DNA of 64,000 nucleotides, taken from Charina bottae. Its lineage: Eukaryota; Chordata; Lepidosauria; Squamata; Charinaidae. The stretch is taken from positions 891,501 to 955,500 of the forward strand of contig JALMGJ010000062.1 in NCBI GenBank assembly GCA_023362775.1. Direction: 5' to 3'. The number at the start of each line of letters is the position of its first letter. Within the stretch, counting starts at the first letter, position 1. The position numbers were made by a program, and so were the translations under genes. Under the pieces are notes generated by a model, which saw nothing but the letters and a program-made list of their open reading frames with translations, did not search any database and was not told where the DNA came from. Positions 10,995 through 22,312 of this stretch are shown here, piece after piece.

Positions 10995-11345
10995 AATAGA
11001 AGAGGATGACCATCAGTAAGGTGGGTGGACTCAATTGCAGTGATGATGGGGGTACCATTGGGATACCTGAAGGACCAAGTTAGGGATAGACCGTCATGGA
11101 GAAGTTCTATCTATGTGATTGCTAAGAGCTGACACAGATTTGATGGCACATAATCAATTGATTAATCAATGAGAAGAAAGAGAAGAAGACAGCCACCAAC
11201 AGTGGGTGGAGGGCTCAGTTACAGTGGCAATGAGTGCACCATTAGAAGACCTGAAGGACCAGTTTGGGGCCAGATCATCCTGCAGAAGGTCTACCTACGT
11301 GGTGGTTAAAGAGTCGATACTGACTTGATGGTACAAAATCAATCA
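10995..11345 (+). mobile_element. RTE-like LINE/SINE 3' ends, two tandem copies
   Basis: Two diverged copies follow each other (about 10995-11160 and 11165-11345). Each contains CAGT..GATG/GCAATGA, ACCATT..GA.ACCTGAAGGACCA, GTCTACCTACGTGGTGGTTA and a tail like GATGGCACATAATCAATC. The same family occurs in reverse orientation at 15.6-16.5 kb, where more of the coding region remains. Confidence 0.65.
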
Positions 11346-11574
11346 GTCTTTCAATCCAAACTGTCAACACCACAGCACCTAAAATGCAAACCAGGAGGAG
11401 ACATCTCCCTAGGGATGCTCTGAAAAAATGTTGAAGAGCTGGATTTGGAGATGAGAATGGCCTTTCTACAGAACCTGGACCTGGTCTAGGAGAGTGTATG
11501 GATGGAGGAAGCTGAAGTCACAGGAAGACTGTGCAATCAGTCTTATTTACTAATACAATTACCTTTGGTCTTCT

Positions 11575-11792
11575 CCAAGAAGGACACTCACCACAAAGGA
11601 GGAATTTCCTGGTTGTGAGAACTATGAAGCAGTGGAACAACCTTCTTCCTGAAGTCATGGGTGGTCCACCACTGGAGGGTTTCAAACCAAGGTTGGGCAG
11701 TCTGGGATGGTCTGAGGATTCCTGCTCTGGGCAGGGGGTGGACCAGATGACCTCCAAGATCCCTCCCAGCCCTGGGATTCTAGGATTTTAGA
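11575..11792 (+). mobile_element. CR1 LINE 3' fragment
   Basis: Shows the CR1 3' signature: GGAGGAATTTCCTGGTTGTG, ATGAAGCAGTGGAACAACC, a GGACCAGATGACCTCCAAGA block and the terminal GGATTCTAGGATTTTAG, a decayed form of the ATTCTATG-type tail. Confidence 0.85.
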
Positions 11793-13215
11793 TGTAAACC
11801 TTCATGGCATCATCTCAGGAACTCCTCAACATAAACACCTTCTCTCCAGCTGTCATAACGGCTGGTGTTTCTTTCCCGATTCATGTGAGCCAAACGCTCT
11901 TTTGTCCGGCTTTCCCTCAACCGCCTGCATCCCCTTGTTGTCGTTATTCTCTCCCTTCGAGCTTCAGCATTTGTCAGCCTTGGTTAGAAAACCTACGCAG
12001 TGGCTGAGCTGCCTAATTAACCCACAGGAAGTTGACAGCCACCAAAACGCATCTCATCAGTGACAGATTGCTCAATATTAATCATACATTATTATACGTT
12101 ATGGCTGGGAGGCAGTTGTGGCTAATGAAGTTATGAGTATGTTGGGTGTTTCTCTATGTGTGTGTGCGTGTGTGTCTCCATGTTTTCCCCCTCCTCTCCT
12201 TTTTCTCTCAGTGCTCCAGCATCCACCTCCCTCTGCTTCCAAGCACAGGTTTTTCTGGGAATTCCCAGAAGTCCCTGTTGCCATGGAAATTTTTTAATAC
12301 ATCAACGTGAATTCCTCCCTGGAGTTTTCCTCTGACAAGTTGGACTCGGGGTGGCTGTAATCTTCCAGCTGTCGTCACATCCTTGATTGATCGAGCAGAG
12401 CTACTGTTCCCAACGCAGCATGTGGTAGAATGAGGAGATGCTAGAGCTTGAGAGACGCAAAGACATAAAACTTTTGTTTTCCACGCAGTGTCCTCAAAGT
12501 GATTCACAGCCGTCTCAATATTCCATGGTCTCCTCCATGCTAAGGCCGTCCTGCCTCCAGAAAACCAAATCTCTACCCAATTATCTCCTTCTGGATAGAG
12601 AAATGCCCCAGTCTTGATTGGAGGAAGAAGACCCAGGAGGGAAAGAAGATTTCTTGGAAGAATGAGATGACCTTATTCTTGGCCATCCCACTCAGGGAAA
12701 CCAGCCCTTCCGATTCTTCTTTCCTCCTCACACATCAGATCGCAATGATGTCCACCAATGATTTCTACAATATCTCCATCTTCCTAGGGTCTGAAGGCCT
12801 GCAGCTTGCTGGCAACCTCTCAAGACAATCCTGTGACAAGCTTCTTCCAAGTAGGCCATGACAAATGATGGCATCGCCTTCCAATAAGAAATCTCCTAGG
12901 GTTGGAATGGGCCAAAGACCCCTCTAGTCCAGCTTCCTGAGTCACCACACAACGATCAGCTGGTGCCTCCAGGAAGCCACAGCCATGGACAACAAGGTGA
13001 TCACTAAGGATCAGGGGTCTTCTCCAGTTATGAAAGTCCTGGAGGAGACCTCAGAAGTAGAACTTCTTTCTCTACACATCTTGCTTTCATGGATGATGCC
13101 CAATTTGAATGCAGAATAAGAATATGGTGGAAAGTAGTTTATCTGAATCCAAATTTTCCACCCCATGCATGTCTTGATTTGCCTCCATCATACATCTCCC
13201 CTGATTCTATCAAAG
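11793..13215. other. Unassigned non-coding sequence with a short CR1-like patch
   Basis: A patch at about 12888-12945 (TAGGGTTGGAATGGGCC.. CTAGTCCAGC) resembles a reversed CR1 3' end. A (TG)n-rich stretch lies near 12150. Otherwise I see no supported gene or repeat. Confidence 0.45.
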
Positions 13216-14095
13216 GCAGTCAGTCTCCCTGGGCCCCACAGCTCAGAACTGTGCTGGCTGGCCTCGGGTGTCAGGTTACACCGAGGCTGACAGCTAGATA
13301 GCAAACAGGAGACGAACGTTCATTCACCAACCGTGCGTTGTAAGCCAAGTTCAGGGATAGTCCAGTGGATAGTCAAGAAGTCACAAGCAGAGGTCAGGAT
13401 TGGAGCAAGCAGGTCAACGAGAGTCCGGAGCCAAGGTCAAGGATTGTAGCAAGCAGGTCAACGATTTTATTTATTTATATTTCCAACTTATATCACCGCC
13501 CATCTCCCCCCATTCCGGAGGGGACTCTGGGCGGTCGATTTGGTTGATTTGGATAATCAACAATTATCCAAAACAAGGTCAGAAGTCCAAGGAATCCAGC
13601 CAAGATACAAGAAGTGGTCGCGGCAAGAATGCACGTTGCTTCCACAGCCTTTGCTCACGGCCCTTCTGTTGATTTATCTTGCTGCACCCAGCTGCCGGCT
13701 GGCTCCTGGGTGCACTCACAGTCACGCCTCTGTAATTCCCTCGCAGCCAAACGAGCGCTCCTGCGTCTCTCCCTTAAGGCAGCCCTTAATCTCTGCCGCC
13801 TCTGCTGCTTGGGCGACTCAGGTGAGCTGGGGGTCTGAGTGGGAGCAGCTGGCTGCTGGCTGGAGGGCGGGGACAAACCACAATCCAGGGCTTGCTCCTG
13901 CTCAGCCTCTGGAGGCTGAGATGCTGCCACATCTCCCCTCCCCTCTGGTACTGGATCTGGGGCTGGAGCCGGGCTTGGACCCGGGGCTACCTCTTCCTCA
14001 GTCTCCTGGGTGTTTAACAGGGGCATCTCATCTGCTGACTCCTCGCTGGAGTCCTGAGGCAGAGGCTGGCCCAGTACAAGGACTGACCATGAGAG
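13216..14095 (-). other. Unclassified repeat-like block, GC-rich in its right half, possibly LTR-derived
   Basis: The left part has recurring GCAGGTCAACGA motifs (13408, 13456) and is split by an L2-type tail. The right part is GC-rich and encodes on the minus strand a Pro/Glu/Arg-rich frame (13655-14026) with an RR..RLRAALRERRRSARLA block. The mixture resembles the end of an LTR retrotransposon in reverse, but I cannot define LTR ends or a recognisable pol motif, so the class is open. Confidence 0.25.
13464..13535 (-). mobile_element. L2-type LINE/SINE 3' tail
   Basis: In reverse complement it reads ACCGCCCAGAGTCC..GGGGGGAGATGGGCGGTGATA followed by AAATAAATAAA. The CCGCCCA/TGGGCGG arms form a hairpin. 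This matches the end of the longer element at 49.1-49.6 kb. Confidence 0.75.
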
Positions 14096-14129
14096 ATGGC
14101 AGCAAGTTCAAAAGGAAGGCGAGTCTTAC

Positions 14130-14486
14130 AAGAAACGGTCAAAGGACCCGGATATGTTTGGCCTACCGAAGAGAAGACTGAGGGGAGATGCCGCATAGTC
14201 TTCAAACCCTTCTGAAGGGTTGTCACACAGAGGACAGGACCACAACCAGTGCATTAAAACTGCAAGGAAGGAGGTTCAGGTTGGACACCAGGAGGAATTT
14301 CCAGACTGTAAGAGCTGTCAGCCAGTGGAACAGGCTGACACATGAAGTGGCCAGTTCTCCATCACTGGAGATCTTCAAACAAAGGCTGGATGGTCCTCTG
14401 TCGGAAACGTGGTCGTGACAGGAGCCTGGTCTCAATGATCTCTAACATCTCTTCCAACTCTATGATTCTATGACTCTATGAATTTG
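14130..14486 (+). mobile_element. CR1 LINE 3' fragment with ATTCTATG-type tail
   Basis: GGTTGGACACCAGGAGGAAT, then GAGCTGTCAGCCAGTGGAACAGG, then CATCACTGGAGATCTTCAA, ending TCTTCCAACTCTATGATTCTATGACTCTATGA. The terminal 8-bp repeats are the CR1 3' hallmark. Confidence 0.9.
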
Positions 14487-15640
14487 CTCATTGTGATATC
14501 ACACTCATCTCCAAGAAAAACCCACCAGGTTTCCTCCAGCACCACCTCTTCTAATCGGCTGCCTTTTTTCTTTTACGGTGTGGATATATCATCCACTGTA
14601 TCTTATCTCCTGTCTAGTCATGCCTCTAAATTATATCTGGTTCTATAAATAAAATGAGATTTCTCCTGCAATGCCGCTCTCTCTCTCTCTCCAAATTAAC
14701 ATGCATCCAGCGATAATTAAATTGGATAGAAATTAAACATATATTTACTTTCTCATTAATGCATTCCATGGTGTAGCATGGAGAAGGGGGCGCGAGGAAG
14801 ACAAAAGACACCAAAAAAAAAATGAATACATTAAATTAAAACAAAAATTCTCATGTTGACATTTGTGCAACACCCTTTCAGGCTGATAAGAAAATATGAA
14901 TGATTCATAAAAAAATAAAGGAACAAAGATGTTCTAATTAATCATCCCAGGAAATATGTAATTTCCTTATGCAAATTACAATATGAGTTTATTGCAAGGT
15001 TTTAGGGGTCCCCCCTTCATACAGAAATTTCCTTCAGCGAATTAATCTCAGGACCATCTGGGAGCAGATAAAACATGTCACAGAGTTCTGGAGATTTCTC
15101 TTCCTCCTAATCAAGAATGCTGAGATAGGAATCAATCCTGTGGCATTCAACATGTGGAGGAAATATCTCTTCCATAATATTGGAGGAGCACAAAAGAAGA
15201 GGCCCATTGATAAGACAATCACAATTGTTGGAGAACATTAATCTTCTCCAGCATCTCTCTAAGCCTCTTTGGATGTGTTGGTACCATGGGAAGAAGACTT
15301 TAACATTCTCAACAAGAAGAACCAAATTATGGTTTTGCTTTGTGAACCGGGAGTGCCCTTTCTCCAATCTGATATTGATGTTGATGTCAAGCTCAACGCA
15401 ACTGGGGGTTGTTGACCAAATGGACATTTCTGTCCTGAGAAATTTTGATTCCCAATGTCACTCCCACACTAGATGTGATGGGATTACATTTCCCAGATCT
15501 CCCACCAAGCATGGCTACAGTAACCCAAAGACTTCTGGAGGAGGCCAAGTTGGAGAAGCTGGGAATTGCAGGTTGCCCAACCCCTCTCAGGCTGATTAAG
15601 AATTCTGGGAGGTATTGACTCAACAGAGGATACCATCTGC
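14487..15640. other. Unassigned non-coding sequence
   Basis: AT-rich. A short imperfect inverted segment around 15480-15600 (TTACATTTCCCAGATC.. GCTGGGAATTGCAGG) is MITE-like, but its ends are not defined. Confidence 0.45.
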
Positions 15641-15644
15641 AGGA

Positions 15645-16495
15645 AGATTGATTGATTATGTGCCATCAAGAGTGTTGACTCTTAGCGATCACATAGATAC
15701 AGTAGATTTTCTCCATAACGATCTGTCCCTAACTTGGTCCTTCAGATCTTCCAATGGTGCCCCCATCACCACTGTAACTGAGTCCATCCCCCTTGCTGCT
15801 GGTTGTCCTCTTCTTCTCTTTCCTTCCACCTTTCCCAGCATTATGGACTTCTCAAGAGAGCTGGTCTTTGTGTTGATTGATTATGTGCCATTAAGTTGGT
15901 GTCGACTCTTTGTGACCACATAGATAGATTTTCTCCATAACGATCTGTCCCTAACCTGGTCTTTCATGTCTTCCAGTGGTGCCCCATCACCACTGTAACT
16001 GAAACCATCCACCTTGCTTCTGGTCTTCTTCTCTTTCTTTACACCTTTCCCAGCATCAGAGTCTTTTCTAGAGAGCTGGGTCTTCGCATACTGTGTCTGA
16101 ACTAGCATAATTTGATCCTGGTCATCGGTGCCTCTAGTGACAACTCTGGATTAATTTATTGGATGATCCATTGGCTTGTTTTCTTGGCTGTCCATGGTCT
16201 TCTCAGGAGTCTTCTCCAACACCAACGTTCAAAGGTGTCAATATTCTTCCTATCCTGCTTTTTTGGGGTCCAACTTCTGCTTCCATAGAGTGTCACAGGG
16301 AATACCATGGCTTGCACGAGTCTGCTTTTTGTAGATGTACAAGGTACTGTAGATACATCATGGCACCTGAATACATCAGATACATCATGGCATCTGAATA
16401 TCTTTTCCAAGGTCTTCATGGCTGCTCTACCAAGTGCCAGTCTGCTGTGTATTTCTTGTTCCACCTCTGATTTAGTTGATGTCCTCCAGACCATC
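15645..16495 (-). pseudogene. RTE-like LINE 3' part, decayed, with duplicated 3' end
   Basis: The minus strand encodes a broken RTE C-terminal region: LVQAMVFPVTLYGSRSW, DTFERWCWRRLLRRPWT, parallel to the BovB sequence (KAMVFPVVMYGCESW, DAFELWCWRRLLRVPWT) but a different family. The 3' end sequence (ATTATGTGCCAT.. GTTGACTC.. CACATAGAT) is present twice in tandem, near 15655 and 15885. This mirrors the duplicated 3' end at 11.0-11.3 kb. Confidence 0.7.
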
Positions 16496-17531
16496 TAGAG
16501 ATACCTGTCTATTTCAAAGACATTCCAAAACCATCTCCAAGGTGGGAGAGATCCATCTCTTCAATTCCTGTGTGGTTGTCCATTTCCTACTCCTCTTCTG
16601 TCTTGTCCATGGACAGAATCCTGCAAGAAAACCCAAGCTGAACATGAAAGTGCCCATCACTGCATTGTGATTCTTCTCTTATAGTGTTTAGCCAGTCTTC
16701 AGAAGCACTTGGTAAAACACTACAGAAAACAAATACTGCCCTAGGCACAGTGAAATGGAGTGATCATTAACAGACCTTTTAATCTGACTGTATTGATTCG
16801 TCAATTGATACTATACCCGGAAAAAAAAAAGGATGTTTAGAATATCTGTGAAAGATGGCCCTTTGGGGAGAAGAAGCAAACTTCCCATTCGATTGCCGAA
16901 GTGTTACTGAGAATTAAAAGCTTCTGATCTGTATTTGGGGGAAATATCGCAATTTTTCCAAGGAGACCCTGCCATTAATAAATATCTTATTATGCCCATC
17001 TCTGGCCTCCACAAATTTCAGTACCAGAACCATTGTGGAGAATGATCTGCTCATCATATCTGAGCCTTCTGCAGATGGGGGGGGGGGTGTCTCAAGCACC
17101 CGTATGATTTCGGCATAGCTGCCTTTGATCTAGGTGGATTGGGATCAAGAACGTAATGCCTGTTGCAAATTTAGAAAGAGACCTCTCCTCTGTTAACACA
17201 ATTACCTAATGGCCCAGAAAATGTAATTAAGCAGAGAGCTTCCATCCGCGTAGAAGACGACTGTCAGATGCATGCTTCTTAAGCTGAATCCTCACCAGTC
17301 AACGGATTCTCCATCCTCACTGAGGCATCTGAACAGGACCTCAGCATGGGAATACTAAGGACACCTGTCCATCTAAAACTCACTGCCAACTTCTTCGAAC
17401 CCACTGAGATCTTCAAATCCATCCATTTAGCCTTATTGCTAAATCCAAAATAATCCATCTCTAGTAGAGGCAAGCCAACATCTTGAACTTGTTCAGGAAT
17501 GGGAAGCAGACCATCTCCCATGGAAACGTCC
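16496..17531. other. Unassigned non-coding sequence
   Basis: Contains an A run near 16820 and a G run near 17080; no repeat boundaries or coding evidence recognised. Confidence 0.5.
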
Positions 17532-17533
17532 TA

Positions 17534-17909
17534 CAGGTAGTCCTCAACTTACGACCGTTCATTTAGCAACCGTTACGACAGCGCTTTTCCGTGACTTACA
17601 ACCAGCTCTCGCACTTACGACCATCACAATGTCCCTGCAGTCGCGTGATCAAAATTCAGGCACTTGGCAATCGGCATGTATTTACGATGGTTGCAGTGTC
17701 TCAGGGTCACATGATCATTTGCGACCTTCCCAGCCAGCTTCCGACAAGCAAAGACAGTGGGGGAAGCCGGATTCACTTAACGACCACATGAGTCGTTTAA
17801 CGGCCGCAGCAAAAAAGGTCGTAAAATCGGGTGTGACTCACTTAACGACCGCTTCACTTAGTGACAGAAGTTCCAGTCCCAATTGTGGTCATAAGTCGAG
17901 GACTACCTA
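17534..17909 (-). mobile_element. Tigger-like non-autonomous DNA transposon, complete
   Basis: Terminal inverted repeats CAGGTAGTCCTCAACTTA.. and ..TAAGTCGAGGACTACCTA are flanked by TA on both sides (17532-17533 and 17910-17911). A TA target duplication and CAGG..CCTG-type ends fit the Tc1/mariner (pogo/Tigger) superfamily. No transposase frame is present. Confidence 0.85.
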
Positions 17910-17911
17910 TA

Positions 17912-18526
17912 TCTGAGACTAAAGCAATGGGGCACTTCTAGCCTCATCCAGCCATCACTGTGGGCATGTATCAGTCATAAAGACAGGTTTTACGTCCCCA
18001 CAGCGATGCCCAGATGATGCTTCAAGATGAGTTGGAAATGGCCCACCGGCAGATCTGTAGGTCCTGGTGTGTGTGTGTTTGTGTGACTCTCCCTGCATTG
18101 ATTTACTCATTCCTCTTCTATTTTCCTACAACCCCTAATTCAATTTTCTTTACATCCTTTTTCTTCTGCATGGTATATTTTTCAATTGGCACAAGAAATG
18201 GTTGTTAATGGTGCACAAGATTTATTCTGCTACTCCGGTCCTGAATAATGGATTTCGAAGATAAAGTATGACTAAGTCACACACAGCCCAATTGCCTGCT
18301 GTATATTTCTCCAATTTTTCAGCTTGTCGGGCTGAAAAACAGCAACGGGCTTGTCAATTCATCCCGAGATGGAGTTTTCGGGGATCTCAACTGGGTTTTC
18401 CTTCTTCCTGCCTTTTGGGACAGATCCTGGAAGTGAGTTTCCTAACTTGGGAGGGTTCGGGGCAGCAGTGACCTGCAGTGATTTGAGATCCATGACTGTG
18501 GATCTCCAGGGAATGAAGACTTTCAA
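17912..18526. other. Unassigned non-coding sequence
   Basis: A short GTGTGT stretch near 18070. No supported feature. Confidence 0.5.
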
Positions 18527-18745
18527 CAACTCATGGAATCAAAGAATGGAAGGCCGGAAAGGGTTCTTGAAGGTCATCTAATCCAACCTGCTGGCAAGAG
18601 TAGAATTTCACCGCTACAGCGTCCCTGACAGATGCCCCCCAGCCCTGATTTGAATGCCTCCAGCGAAAGATAGCCCACCATTTCCCATTCAGCCTCTTCT
18701 GTTGTAGTATCCATCTTAGATAACTGTATTTGTTGATCCTGGTTC
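18527..18745 (-). mobile_element. CR1 LINE 3' fragment
   Basis: In reverse of CR1: GAATGGAAGGCCGGAAAGG.. AAGGTCATCTAATCCAACC, followed by ..CCCTGACAGATGCCCCCCAG and GAATGCCTCCAGCGAAAG, typical of the CR1 3' region read backwards. Confidence 0.8.
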
Positions 18746-19556
18746 TAAATCCATCTGATGAAAGAGAATTGACCTCCAACGTTCCTTTCCGAGCGGAAGA
18801 GAATTGTGGTGGAATCCCCACGGTGGAGATTTTTAGCATGTTTGCCCAAGACAATTAAGGAAAGGATGTGAATATCCAACCTATATCTAACCCAAAAATC
18901 ATGGGGGAGAGGAGAGGGTCTGGTTTATTAATTAGCTTGCAGACGTGTTTTTAAGTCAATGCGGTAAACTCTGATGAAACCTGTATTTTCGCAGCAGGAC
19001 TGCAAAATTTGTGTTCCTTAAGTGTTGCAGGCTTTTCGTGTACCAATTAACACAAAAGCTAAAACATGCCTCTAACCAAAATGAATACATTGCCATAAAC
19101 AGCTCTACTATCCAAACGCATAATGTTGGGACGGTTCTCTAGTTAACCGAGAGTTACGTTACAGCTCAACAATTTTTTCCCCAGGGCTCTTAGGAAACAG
19201 ATGATTTTTAAAGGTTACCCACCGTCAGCTGGAAGAGTGTGTTGGATTCGACAGCGACAGCAGAGAAGTGGACTCATTTCCGTGTGGGGGTGGTGGTTCT
19301 GGTTAAAGCTGTCATTCCAGATGTTACCGGCAGATTTGGAAGCGACAAACATCAGACAAGTTCATTCCAATTCCACCAAGTTACGTAGGGTGGCCCAGAT
19401 CATTCGCTTCCAAACTAGGACAAAACATTTTATGGGCTGGGAATTAATTCCACGCAGGATGCTCCTCCCAGTCAGATAAAAGAAAACTGAATCTGGGCCA
19501 GAATTGTAATGTGAGAAAGCGTCTGTGATGCCCTTGATCCGTTGACCATTAAATTA
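18746..19556. other. Unassigned non-coding sequence
   Basis: No open frame with a product and no repeat family recognised. Confidence 0.5.
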
Positions 19557-20043
19557 AAGGGGCGCGGTGGCTCAGCGGGTTAAACCGCTGAGCCGTTAGT
19601 CTGCCGACCATAAGGTCGGCAGTTCAAATCCGCGTGGCAGGGTGAGCTCCCATCACTAGCCCCAGCTCCAGCCCACCCAGCTGATCGAAAGCCACCGGCA
19701 AGTAGATGAATGGGGACCACTCACGTGGGCCAATTTGCTGGCGTCCTTCTCGGAGGGTCGCCCTCGGACCAAGAAGAAAGCTGGTCCCCGTGGATGGCGG
19801 CGGAGGACGGCAGAGGACGGCGGATCCCGAAAAAAACGACAACTTCCTGGACGTCAGCAGCCAGCTCAGAAGCAAAGGTTCCTGGGACATGTAGTCCGAC
19901 CTGCGGTTGAAGAGCCGGTTCCCTCACCCCCTCCCTAATCGCGCGGGTAATATAATATGATTGTATAATTGAATTTACATGATTGTAAGCCGCCTAGAGC
20001 CCTCCATTAGGGAGGGGATAGGCGGGGTATAAATAAGATAAAA

Positions 20044-20078
<35 letters not shown>

Positions 20079-20080
20079 AT
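19557..20080 (+). mobile_element. tRNA-derived SINE with L2-type hairpin tail
   Basis: The tRNA-like head (GCGCGGTGGCTCAGCGGGTT, then GGTCGGCAGTTCAAATCC as B box) is followed by about 330 bp of body and a tail GTAAGCCGCCTAGAGCCC..GGGATAGGCGGGGTATAAATA ending in AATA repeats. CCGCCTA/TAGGCGG can pair as a 3' hairpin. A second copy lies at 36863-37336. This is a different family from the Sauria-type copies. Confidence 0.85.
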
Positions 20081-20304
20081 CAAAGTTCCTGACACAAGCC
20101 CCTCAGGGATATGAAGGAACCTTTATTAAAGCCAAGTTCCCTCCCCCCCAATCGGGATTTGCGGCTCGGTCGCCCTTCCTTTCATCTCTCAGTTTTCTTT
20201 CTGGGTCCAAATCAACTAACGCGGCGATATCGCCCTTTGATCTATCCAGGGTGCTGAATCGCTCAGCACGATACTTTGATTAACATGTTTGCAGTTCTGT
20301 GAAT

Positions 20305-20687
20305 TTTTGAACTTTTGCTTTTGAACTGTGGTGTTGGAGGAAAATTCTGAGAGTGCCTTGGACTGCAAGAAGATCAAACCGGTCCATACTCCAGGAAATA
20401 AAGCCAGACTGCTCACTTGAGGGAATGATATTAAAGGCAAAACTGAAGGACTTTGGCCGCATAATGAGAAGACAGGATACCCTGGAGAAGATGCTGATGC
20501 TGGGGAAAGTGGAAGGCCAAAGGAAGAGGGGCCGACCAAGGGCAAGATGGATGGATGATATTCTGGATGGGACAGACTCAACCATGGGGGAGCTGGGGAT
20601 GGTGACGGCCGACAGGAAGCTCTGGCGTGGGCTGGTCCATGAAGTCACGAAGAGTCGGAAGCGAACGAACGAATAAACAACAAAAAT
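20305..20687 (+). mobile_element. BovB (RTE) LINE 3' fragment, subfamily B
   Basis: Encodes the reverse transcriptase tail (RSILQEIKPDCSLEGMILKAKLKDFGRIMRR) and ends GAACGAATAAACAACAAAAA. An 11-bp target duplication GTTCTGTGAAT lies at 20294-20304 and 20688-20698. The 3' terminus differs from subfamily A. Confidence 0.9.
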
Positions 20688-20934
20688 GTTCTGTGAATAC
20701 ATCGAAGCCCCATCGCCAGCATTCTCTCCTACTTTACACGACCCTGTGAGTTTAACAGACTGGCAGGGTGTTCCTTCCTGGCGCCATGGCAGGATGGCAT
20801 GGGTGACATCCTGACAATATGGCAATAAAGGGCTAAAGCGAAATGTCCTACTTATAACAGGTTTGCATCAGAAGTCCCCAGTGTGCAAATGACGCATCTT
20901 TTAAGCAATGGAAAAAAAGATATATCTAGATTGG

Positions 20935-21003
20935 TTGGTTTTTCAGCACCAGCGTAAGTCTGAACTGTAGCTAAACGAATGGTCGTTAAGCGAGGACTAC
21001 CTG
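20935..21003 (+). mobile_element. Tigger-like transposon, right-end fragment
   Basis: TCAGCACCAGCGTAAGTCTG.. ATGGTCGTTAAGCGAGGACTACCTG then TA. Only the last ~70 bp of the element remains, directly before an L1 fragment. Confidence 0.75.
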
Positions 21004-21017
21004 TATTAGAAGCATTT

Positions 21018-22080
21018 TATAGGGAAAAAAACAGTGGGCAAAGAGAAATGGTTAACCCATCAAGATTTGCTGGTACAGGAACATGGGGAGTTTAAAATGA
21101 ATTCAAGGGAACAATTGACTGCAGAAGGATTTAGTTTTCAATCATTTTCATATGCACAATTAAGAGATTGATTCAATATAGATGAAAAAGTAATTGGAAT
21201 TGAAAAACATAAAATGGAATTTGAAACTGGATTGTGTACAACTGATGAACATGCGATTGCTAAAATGTATAAACTTTTGCTGAGATTTGAAACAGAAGAA
21301 GAACAAGGTAAAGAGTATATGATAAAATGGGCTAAGAATTTTGGTTATAATGTACAGATGGGCCAATGGGAGAGAATGTGGTTGAAAGGACTGAAATTCA
21401 GCTTGTGTTACAATTTAAGAGAGAACTTTTACAAAATGATGTGCCGTTGGTATATGACACCAGAGAAATTAGCTAAGATGTATAAAGTTAATTCTAATCA
21501 GTGTTGGAAATGTGGAAAACATGAAGGGTCATTTTACCATGCATGGTGGACTTGCAAAAAAGCAAAAAATACAGGATGCAAATACAGAGAATATTAAAGA
21601 TCAACATTCAGATGAAACCAGAACTGTTTTTATTGAGACTTATGGATAACCAATTAGAAAAGATCTATGGAAGATTATTGGTTTTGTATATAACTGCAAC
21701 AAGACATTTATATATTTATATATTTGTTTATTTATTTATTTGATTGATTGATTGATTGGTTGATTGATTTCTATAGCCACCCATCTGAACAAGTGCACAA
21801 AGATGAAACAATGCTGAAATACCCACAATGGAAGAAAGGTGATGGAATTTGCAGAAATTGCAAAATTGACCGGTTTGATCAGAGATAAGACAAGTATTTT
21901 TATTAAAGACTGGAAACCGCTTATGGACTTTTTGCTGAAAATGGAAAAAAAATGAACTGGCGCTTTATGGATCTGTTGATTCAAAAGGATTGAATATGGG
22001 AAGAAGAGAATTAGGAAGTAATTTTAATAAGGGAGGAGAGAGGATAAATTAGTTTGTAACTGCTCTAAAGAAGATCGGAA
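21018..22080 (+). pseudogene. L1 ORF2 C-terminal fragment and 3' UTR
   Basis: Translates as the C-terminal third of L1 ORF2p: MEFETGLCTTDEHAIAKMYK, RENFYKMMCRWYMTPEK and the CWKCGKHEGSFYHAWWTC zinc-knuckle-like block, clearly related to the intact L1 at the window start. There is an in-frame stop upstream (after SYAQLRD) and a frameshift after the zinc block. The remaining coding part and the pyrimidine-rich 3' UTR (TTTTTTTCTATTTG..) continue past a small insertion at about 21715-21795. Confidence 0.85.
21715..21795 (-). mobile_element. Short L2-type tail inserted in the L1 fragment
   Basis: TTTATTTATTTATTTGATTGATTG.. TATAGCCACCCATCTGAAC interrupts the L1 3' coding region. It has the ATTT-repeat plus GCCACCCATCT layout of the reversed L2-type tails but is diverged. 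Confidence 0.5.
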
Positions 22081-22239
22081 GTTGCTTCTTTATATATCTT
22101 TTTTCTTTTTTTTTCTATTTGTATTTCTTTTCATACTTTTTCTTACTTTCTCACTTCACGTTATTCTTTTTTTTTCTCTTTAATCTTACTTTATATTATT
22201 TCAGGTTTATCTTTTATCTCTGTGAAAATCAATAATCAT

Positions 22240-22312
22240 AATAATAATAATATTTATTTATTTATTTATTTCTCCAACTTCTATCACCGCCCATCTCCCC
22301 CCCCACACACAT
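22240..22312 (-). mobile_element. L2-type LINE/SINE 3' tail
   Basis: (ATTT)n followed by CCAACTTCTATCACCGCCCATCTCCCCC, the reversed tail; its flanking ATAATAATA repeats may be microsatellite growth of the A-rich end. Confidence 0.7.
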
